Positions 1 through 5,449 of a stretch of DNA of 5,449 bases are shown piece by piece. Position 1 is the stretch's first letter. Every line of letters starts with the position of its first letter. The stretch is from Chloroflexota bacterium (GTDB taxonomy: Bacteria; Chloroflexota; Anaerolineae; Anaerolineales; DRMV01): NCBI GenBank assembly GCA_013153375.1, contig JAADEN010000130.1:1-5449 (forward strand). Direction: 5' to 3'. The notes under the pieces are model-generated. The model was not told where the DNA came from. It was given only the letters and a program-made list of their open reading frames with translations, and ran no database searches. Position numbers and translations under genes: made by a program.

Positions 1-1382
<1,382 letters not shown>

Positions 1383-1386
1383 GACG

Positions 1387-1394
1387 CCTCTCCT
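1387..1394 (-). promoter_or_regulatory. Shine-Dalgarno sequence of accC
   Basis: The minus strand reads AGGAGAGG here. AGGAG is followed by seven bases and then the ATG at 1382. It lies inside the 21-base gap after the carboxyltransferase stop codon, which is the only intergenic sequence in the window. It supports the chosen accC start. Confidence 0.8.
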
Positions 1395-1403
1395 GCAGGT
1401 GGG

Positions 1404-2957
1404 TCACAAGGGGATGTTGCCGTGCTTCTTGGGCGGATTGAGGTCGCGCTTGTTGGCCAGCATCTGCAACGCGTTGATGAGCCGCGGACGGGTCTCGCGC
1501 GGCTCGATGACATCGTCGATATACCCCCGGGCCGCGGCCCGATAAGGGTGCGCGAACTCCCGGCGGTACATCTCGACCAGTTCCTGTTTCTTCGCGTCGG
1601 GGTCCTCGGCCGTGGCCAGTTCCTTCCGAAAGATGATGTTCACCGCGCCGTCGGGGCCCATGACCGCGATCTCCGCGGTGGGCCAGGCCAGATTCAGGTC
1701 CCCGCGGATGTGCTTGCTGCTCATGACATCGTACGCGCCCCCGTAGGCTTTGCGGGTGATGACGGTGAGTTTGGGCACCGTGGCCTCGCAGTAGGCGTAG
1801 AGCAACTTGGCCCCCGCGCGGATGATGCCGCCGTGCTCCTGCGCGGTGCCGGGCATGAATCCCGGCACATCCACGAAAGTGACCACCGGGATGTTGAACG
1901 CGTCGCAAAAGCGGATGAAGCGCGCCGCCTTCTCCGAGGCGTGGATGTCCAGCACACCGGCCAACACCGCGGGCTGATTGGCCACGATGCCGACGCTGTA
2001 ACCGCCCAGGCGGGCGAAGCCGACCACGATGTTGGGCGCGAACTGCTCGTGGATCTCGAAGAACTCGCCGTTGTCCACCACCCGGGTGATGACTTCTCGG
2101 ATGTCGTACGGCTTGGCCGGGTCGTGGGGCACGATGCGATCCAACTCGGGGTCCTGCCGCAACGGGTCGTCGCCGGTCTGCACGAAAGGCGGGTCCTCCA
2201 TGTTGTTCTGCGGGAAGTACCCCAGCAGTTTGCGGGTCAGGTACAGCACCTCGGCCTCGGTGTCGGCCACCAGATGCGCCACGCCCGATTTGGACGCGTG
2301 CACATCCGCGCCTCCGAGTTCCTCAAAAGTCACATCCTCGTGGGTCACGGCCTTGACCACCTGCGGCCCGGTGACGAACATGTACGAGGAGCCCCGCACC
2401 ATGAACACGAAATCGGTCAGCGCGGGCGAGTACACCGCGCCGCCCGCACTGGGGCCCATGATGAGGCTGATTTGGGGGATGACCCCTGAGGCCAGGGTGT
2501 TGCGCAAGAAAATCTCGGCATATCCGCCCAGGGAGTCCACGCCTTCCTGCACCCGCGCGCCGCCCGAATCGTTGATGCCGATGATGGGCGCGCCGTTCTT
2601 GAGGGCCATGTCCATGATCTTGACGATTTTGGCCGCGTGGGCTTCACCCAGGCTTCCGCCCATCACGGTGAAATCCTGGGAGAACACATAGACCAGGCGT
2701 CCCTCGATGGTGCCCCAACCCGTGACCACGCCATCGCCCAGATATTTGCGCTTTTCCATGCCAAAGCCCGTGGCCCGGTGGGTGACGAACATGTCAATTT
2801 CCCGGAAGGAACCCTTGTCCAACAGCAAATCCAGGCGCTCGCGGGCGGTCAACTTGCCCTGTTGACGGCGCTTTTCGATGCGCTCAGGGCCGCCTCCCTG
2901 CAAAGCCTGCGCCCGCAATTCCCGCAAACGCTGGATCTTGGGGTCCACTTCGCTCAT
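1404..2957 (-). CDS. pccB: Acyl-CoA (propionyl/acetyl-CoA) carboxylase carboxyltransferase beta subunit
   Basis: This 517-residue protein is the crotonase-fold carboxyltransferase that moves CO2 from carboxybiotin to an acyl-CoA, giving malonyl-CoA or methylmalonyl-CoA. Its length is normal for the fused PccB/AccD5 type, which carries both halves in one chain. The N-terminal half includes GKLTARERLDLLLD (34-47), FTVMGGSLGEAHAAKI (96-111), the glycine-rich turn NDSGGARVQEGVDSLGGY (129-146) and MGPSAGGAVYSPALTDF (167-183). The C-terminal half has NQPAVLAGVLD (327-337), FVDVPGFMPGTAQEHGGII (361-379) and TRKAYGGAYDVMSSKH (401-416). D410 in YGGAYD aligns by eye with the acyl-CoA selectivity position described for actinobacterial PccB/AccD5, where Asp goes with propionyl-CoA use; acetyl-CoA use cannot be excluded. 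ATG at 2957 is preceded by AAGGAGG and overlaps the upstream stop as ATGA. The frame stays open further upstream, but the strong SD and the family N-terminus favour this start. It is paired with accC. The substrate is inferred, not shown. Confidence 0.96.
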   Translation of the reverse strand: MSEVDPKIQRLRELRAQALQGGGPERIEKRRQQGKLTARERLDLLLDKGSFREIDMFVTHRATGFGMEKRKYLGDGVVTGWGTIEGRLVYVFSQDFTVMGGSLGEAHAAKIVKIMDMALKNGAPIIGINDSGGARVQEGVDSLGGYAEIFLRNTLASGVIPQISLIMGPSAGGAVYSPALTDFVFMVRGSSYMFVTGPQVVKAVTHEDVTFEELGGADVHASKSGVAHLVADTEAEVLYLTRKLLGYFPQNNMEDPPFVQTGDDPLRQDPELDRIVPHDPAKPYDIREVITRVVDNGEFFEIHEQFAPNIVVGFARLGGYSVGIVANQPAVLAGVLDIHASEKAARFIRFCDAFNIPVVTFVDVPGFMPGTAQEHGGIIRAGAKLLYAYCEATVPKLTVITRKAYGGAYDVMSSKHIRGDLNLAWPTAEIAVMGPDGAVNIIFRKELATAEDPDAKKQELVEMYRREFAHPYRAAARGYIDDVIEPRETRPRLINALQMLANKRDLNPPKKHGNIPL

Positions 2958-3436
2958 GATGCCTCCTTGGAACGGTGTGGGACCAGGGAAGTGGCCGGAC
3001 GCCCGGGCGCGGCCAGGCGCGCCAGCGCCAGCCACAGCCCCATCTCCGCGGCCGTGAGCCACGCGGCGAAGAGCATCTGGCCCCCATCGGGCCGGGTCGG
3101 CGTCCAGAACAGACGCTCGAGCAAAGTCCCCAGGAAGTACAGCCCGCCCAGGCGGCCCGCCTCGCGGCGGGCCCAGGCCGCGCCGCTCACGAAGGCCAGC
3201 AACCAGGGCAGCCCTATCAGCAGCACCAGCGCGCTGGTGCCCGCGACCCAGGGCCACGGCACCCGCCAGGGCCAGGCGTCCAGCACGCCCGAGCGGACCA
3301 GCCTGACCACCATGCGCAAACGCAGCGCGTGCTTGGCCAGCGCGGCGGCCGCCAGGGCCGCCATCAGCCACGCCGCGCCGCGCGCGAGCGCGGAGGGCGA
3401 GGTCCTGGCCGAAGGCTGCGCGGGCATAGCGGTCAT
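2954..3436 (-). CDS. Small multi-pass membrane protein of unknown function
   Basis: I do not recognise this protein. It has 160 residues from ATG at 3436, or 157 from the in-frame ATG at 3427. It is rich in Ala, Leu, Trp and Arg. Hydrophobic stretches lie near residues 17-34, 62-88 and 119-143, with a weaker, amphipathic one near 94-111 (GGLYFLGTLLERLFW), so three or four membrane helices are likely. Between the first two is an Arg-rich loop (RLRMVVRLVRSG, 39-50), and the tail is polar (HRSKEAS). No catalytic motif, cysteine pair or nucleotide-binding signature is seen. Its stop overlaps the carboxyltransferase start and its start overlaps the rpoD stop, both as ATGA, so it is an integral member of the operon. 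The sequence GGAGGG directly abuts ATG 3436, which is too close for normal initiation. It is 9-10 bases from ATG 3427, which may be the true start. That it is a real gene is supported by the tight junctions and membrane-like composition; its function is open. Confidence 0.8.
   Translation of the reverse strand: MTAMPAQPSARTSPSALARGAAWLMAALAAAALAKHALRLRMVVRLVRSGVLDAWPWRVPWPWVAGTSALVLLIGLPWLLAFVSGAAWARREAGRLGGLYFLGTLLERLFWTPTRPDGGQMLFAAWLTAAEMGLWLALARLAAPGRPATSLVPHRSKEAS
2962..2968 (-). promoter_or_regulatory. Shine-Dalgarno sequence of the carboxyltransferase gene
   Basis: The minus strand reads AAGGAGG, a near-perfect anti-16S match, four bases before the ATG at 2957. It lies within the last codons of the upstream membrane-protein gene. 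It decides the start against in-frame upstream extension. It also suggests strong initiation of its own in addition to coupling through the ATGA overlap. Confidence 0.85.
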
Positions 3437-4917
3437 CCCTCCAGGCTCTCCCGCAAGAAGTAGCGCCGGCTGGGATGGCGCAGTTTGCGCAGGGCCCGGG
3501 ATTCAATCTGTCGAATGCGCTCGCGGGTGACATTGAACTTGCGGCCCACTTCCTCCAGGGTATAGACCTTGCCGTCCAGCAGGCCGAAGCGCAGTTCGAT
3601 GACCTCCCGCTCGCGGTCGGTGAGCACGGCCAGCGCGTTGCGAATCTGCTCGCGCAGGGCCTCCTGCCAGGTGTACTCGCTGGGATGAGGCGTCTGCTTG
3701 TCTTCGATGAAGTCGGCCAACTGGCTCTCGGCGTCCGAACCCACGGGGCTCTCCAGGGACAGAGGCTCCTCCGCGATGCGCAGCACCTGACGCACCTTTT
3801 CCACGGCCTGACGCAGGCGCTGCTTGTCCCGCGGGTTGGGCGCGCGGCCCTGCTTCCAGGCCTGGCGGATGCGCCGCGCGGTTTCGTCGTCCAAATAACC
3901 GCTTTCGACGGCCAACTCCTCCAGCGTGGGATCCCGGCCCAGGCGCTGCACCAGTTGCTGCCGAATGCGGTTCAGTTTGTGGTAATTCTCCATCAAGTGC
4001 ACCGGCACCCGGATGGTGCGCGATTGGTCGGCGATGGCGCGGGACACGGCCTGACGGATCCACCAGGTCGCGTAAGTGCTGAACTTGTACCCTCGGGCCG
4101 GGTCGAACTTCTCGACCGCGCGCAACAAACCCAGATTGCCCTCCTGGATGAGATCCAAGAAAGGCACGCCTTGATTGGTATAGCGCTTGGCGACGCTGAC
4201 CACCAGGCGCAGGTTGGCCCGCACCAAGGTTTCGCGCGCCATCTCGGCCCAGCGGGCCAGATTCTGGCGGTGGCGGCGCAAGGCCTCCTCGTCGGGCAAC
4301 ATGCGGCTGAAGCCGCGCGGGCTGGGCCACGAACCGCGGCGTTTCCAGCGCCGCGCCAAAGCCGTCCGCGCCCGCGGGGGCAAGATGTAGAGGGACACCA
4401 AAACATCGAAGGCCGCGCGGGCAAAGGCGTCCCAATGCTCGTCCTTGCCCCAAGGGCCCTGATGCAGAAATTCGTGCAGGTAAGAGCGCGCCTGGGGCTC
4501 ATGCCAGCGATGCGGAATCCAGTGCGCCTCTTCCAGCAGAGCCAAAGGGTCGGGGCGGGGATAACCGCGCTGCGCCACGGCCTCCTCGACCCGACGCCAG
4601 GCGTCCAACATCTGGTCGTACACGGCCCGGAACAAGGCTTTGCAGCGCGACATGCGCTTCCGACGCGGCGGCGGGTTCTCCTCCAGGTGTTTCACCCGGC
4701 GCTCGCCCTCGATCATGACCGACAGCCAAAACTCTTGCACCGCGGAGAGCAGTTCCTGCTGGCCGATCTCGCGCAGGTACAGGTGAACCGGGTCGGTTCC
4801 CAACTCCGACGCCTGGTCGTGCTCCAGGCTCCAGGCCTCGATGTCTTCGAGTTCCCGGGCCGTGGGTTGCAGGTCCGTCTCGGGCGAATCCCACCGACGG
4901 GCCTCATCGTCACTCAT
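3433..4917 (-). CDS. rpoD: Primary (housekeeping) RNA polymerase sigma factor, sigma-70/RpoD (SigA) family
   Basis: This 494-residue group 1 sigma factor directs RNA polymerase to general promoters. The acidic N-terminus (1-40) is too short for a typical region 1.1. Region 1.2 is at about 41-72 (DPVHLYLREIG). A non-conserved region of about 150 residues follows. Regions 2.1-2.4 span about 230-307 and include VPFLDLIQEGNLGL (251-264), FSTYATWWIRQA with W285/W286 and Q289 for -10 melting and recognition, and TIRVPVH. Region 3 begins at LMENYHKLNR (308-317) and contains an extra segment of about 28 residues near 342-370 before RIAEEPLSLESPVG (380-393). Region 4 has LTDREREVIELRFGLLDG (432-449) and the helix-turn-helix VTRERIRQIESRALRKL (463-479), with the usual -35 contacts R465, E466, R469 and Q470. 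E. coli T440 is replaced by S292, a mild change. ATG 4917 with GAGGAGG four bases upstream is preferred over the in-frame GTG at 4938. The start overlaps the dnaG stop as ATGA. Confidence 0.97.
   Translation of the reverse strand: MSDDEARRWDSPETDLQPTARELEDIEAWSLEHDQASELGTDPVHLYLREIGQQELLSAVQEFWLSVMIEGERRVKHLEENPPPRRKRMSRCKALFRAVYDQMLDAWRRVEEAVAQRGYPRPDPLALLEEAHWIPHRWHEPQARSYLHEFLHQGPWGKDEHWDAFARAAFDVLVSLYILPPRARTALARRWKRRGSWPSPRGFSRMLPDEEALRRHRQNLARWAEMARETLVRANLRLVVSVAKRYTNQGVPFLDLIQEGNLGLLRAVEKFDPARGYKFSTYATWWIRQAVSRAIADQSRTIRVPVHLMENYHKLNRIRQQLVQRLGRDPTLEELAVESGYLDDETARRIRQAWKQGRAPNPRDKQRLRQAVEKVRQVLRIAEEPLSLESPVGSDAESQLADFIEDKQTPHPSEYTWQEALREQIRNALAVLTDREREVIELRFGLLDGKVYTLEEVGRKFNVTRERIRQIESRALRKLRHPSRRYFLRESLEG
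3437..3442 (-). promoter_or_regulatory. Shine-Dalgarno sequence for the membrane protein, ambiguous start
   Basis: The minus strand reads GGAGGG within the last codons of rpoD. It touches the ATG at 3436 with no spacer. The next in-frame ATG, at 3427, lies nine bases after the motif, which is a workable distance. The site therefore argues for the shorter 157-residue product, unless ATGA coupling drives initiation at 3436. Confidence 0.5.
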
Positions 4918-5449
4918 GACACCTCCTCGTCGGTACACTTGACCGAGTGTTCCGCGGCGTCTATGTGTTTTAACACCGCCTGAACGCGTTGGATAGCCTG
5001 CAAGTGCTCCTCCTGGGCTTCAGGCGGGGCCAGGCGCAGGTGCGCGATGCGCTGATCCAACTCCTGCTTGTAGGCCTCGCGGCGGAGTTGCAGCACCAGC
5101 AAGAGGGCCTCACGGGCGCGCCGCGGCAGCGGATGCGCGGCCAGATCCGCGCCGGCCTCCCGGCAAGCCCGCCACACGGGCTGCAACTCGGGGGGCAAAT
5201 GGCGGCGCAGATATTCGTCTTCGGGCAACTCCACCTGCTCCAGCGCGGCCAACCAGGTGCGCCACAATGCACGATGCGGGCCGTGCTGAAAGTCGTCCTC
5301 CCGGACCGGCTCCAGGTGGGCCGCGCGCAGGCAGCGGTCCACCCGGGCGTGGACTTGCGAATCGGTGAGCAGCAAGCCCAGCAGCACCTGCTCGCGCGCT
5401 GGGCCCGGCGCGGGGCGCGGGGCGGCTGGCGCGCGCCGGCCGCGCGACT
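4914..5449 (-). CDS. dnaG: DNA primase C-terminal, helicase-binding region (5' part of gene outside the window)
   Basis: The frame is open from the right window edge to the TGA at 4914-4916, giving 177 residues of a longer protein. DNA primase makes RNA primers at the replication fork, and its C-terminal domain docks it to the DnaB helicase. The visible part starts with a Pro/Ala/Arg-rich linker (about residues 1-18), as usually found between the catalytic core and the docking domain. An all-helical region follows, with EQVLLGLLLTDSQVHARV at about 19-36, then EDDFQHGPHRALWRTWL, and a charged C-terminal helical tail (RREAYKQELDQRIAHLRL). This matches the DnaG C-terminal pattern in which a leucine-rich first helix is followed by an E-x-F-x-x-x-x-x-R-x-L motif. 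No zinc-finger or TOPRIM residues are in view. The identity also rests on position: it immediately precedes rpoD, with an ATGA overlap, as in the dnaG-rpoD macromolecular-synthesis operon. The GTG at 5387 is probably an internal valine codon, because the frame continues upstream without a stop. Confidence 0.88.
   Translation of the reverse strand, partial: SRGRRAPAAPRPAPGPAREQVLLGLLLTDSQVHARVDRCLRAAHLEPVREDDFQHGPHRALWRTWLAALEQVELPEDEYLRRHLPPELQPVWRACREAGADLAAHPLPRRAREALLLVLQLRREAYKQELDQRIAHLRLAPPEAQEEHLQAIQRVQAVLKHIDAAEHSVKCTDEEVS
4922..4928 (-). promoter_or_regulatory. Shine-Dalgarno sequence of rpoD
   Basis: The minus strand reads GAGGAGG four bases before ATG 4917, inside the last codons of dnaG. 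It places the rpoD start at 4917 instead of the in-frame GTG at 4938, which lies upstream of this site. Confidence 0.85.
4930..4976 (-). promoter_or_regulatory. Cluster of overlapping short inverted repeats upstream of rpoD (possible leader structure)
   Basis: Three perfect 5-bp inverted repeats lie within 47 bases at the 3' end of dnaG. TCGGT/ACCGA (4930-4946, 7-base loop) and ACACT/AGTGT (4935-4950, 6-base loop) overlap and cannot form together. GTGTT/AACAC (4965-4976, 2-base centre) lies just beyond. The cluster ends two bases from the rpoD Shine-Dalgarno site, so alternative folds could affect rpoD translation. The arms are short and the sequence also encodes DnaG, so chance is a serious alternative. 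Confidence 0.25.

Noticed and set aside
1383..1403. Possible terminator or promoter in the only intergenic gap
   Set aside because: At 21 bases it holds just the accC ribosome site; there is no hairpin with a T-run and no room for a promoter.
2958..3533. N-terminal extension of the carboxyltransferase frame to a 709-residue protein
   Set aside because: The extra part overlaps the membrane-protein and rpoD genes in another frame and has low-complexity Ala/Gly/Arg composition. AAGGAGG before ATG 2957 and the family length both fix the start there.
4918..4938. GTG start giving seven extra residues to the sigma factor
   Set aside because: It lies upstream of the strong GAGGAGG site, which is correctly spaced for ATG 4917, and the extra residues have no family support.
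4939..4967. Promoter-like TTGACC - 17 bases - TATGTG on the plus strand
   Set aside because: The -35 is good, but the -10 matches only about half the consensus. It would drive antisense RNA into dnaG with no gene downstream. It is probably chance in a local A/T-rich patch.
3475..4983. A 502-codon open frame on the plus strand opposite rpoD
   Set aside because: It lies antisense to an intact, highly conserved sigma factor. Its translation is rich in His, Gln, Gly, Leu and Val with no recognisable domain, as expected from the complement of GC-rich codons.
5388..5449. Very GC-rich, repetitive-looking sequence at the right edge
   Set aside because: It translates in the dnaG frame as a Pro/Ala/Arg-rich linker before the helicase-binding domain, which explains the composition without a separate repeat element.

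Overview
The window is a single, fully packed, high-GC (roughly two-thirds G+C by eye) gene cluster. Every gene I can support lies on the minus strand. In the direction of transcription, from the right end of the window to the left, the order is: the 3' part of dnaG (DNA primase), rpoD/sigA (housekeeping sigma factor), a small multi-pass membrane protein of unknown function, a propionyl/acetyl-CoA carboxylase carboxyltransferase (beta) subunit, and a biotin carboxylase (accC). The two end genes are cut by the window edges. There are no stretches over 300 bases without a gene. The only non-coding gap is 21 bases, between the carboxyltransferase and the biotin carboxylase.

The dnaG-rpoD pair is the core of the classical macromolecular-synthesis operon of bacteria. 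The sigma factor has a short non-canonical N-terminus, a non-conserved region of about 150 residues and an insertion in region 3. The carboxyltransferase is the fused PccB/AccD5-like type, separate from the biotin carboxylase. Together with the GC content, these traits suggest a Chloroflexota bacterium, perhaps Anaerolineae-like. That is an inference from memory of family features and was not tested by a search.

The genes are locked together. The dnaG/rpoD, rpoD/membrane-protein and membrane-protein/carboxyltransferase junctions are all 4-base ATGA stop-start overlaps. Clear Shine-Dalgarno sequences precede rpoD, the carboxyltransferase and accC. This implies one polycistronic message that joins replication priming and basal transcription to the first steps of fatty-acid or propionate metabolism. 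The two carboxylase subunits should act together with a biotin carrier protein, which is not seen here and may be encoded further left. I see no mobile element, tRNA, rRNA, CRISPR array or convincing terminator. The points most worth a second look are the coupling of the sigma-factor operon to a carboxylase, the unrecognised membrane protein between them, the insertion in sigma region 3, and competing inverted repeats just upstream of the rpoD ribosome binding site.
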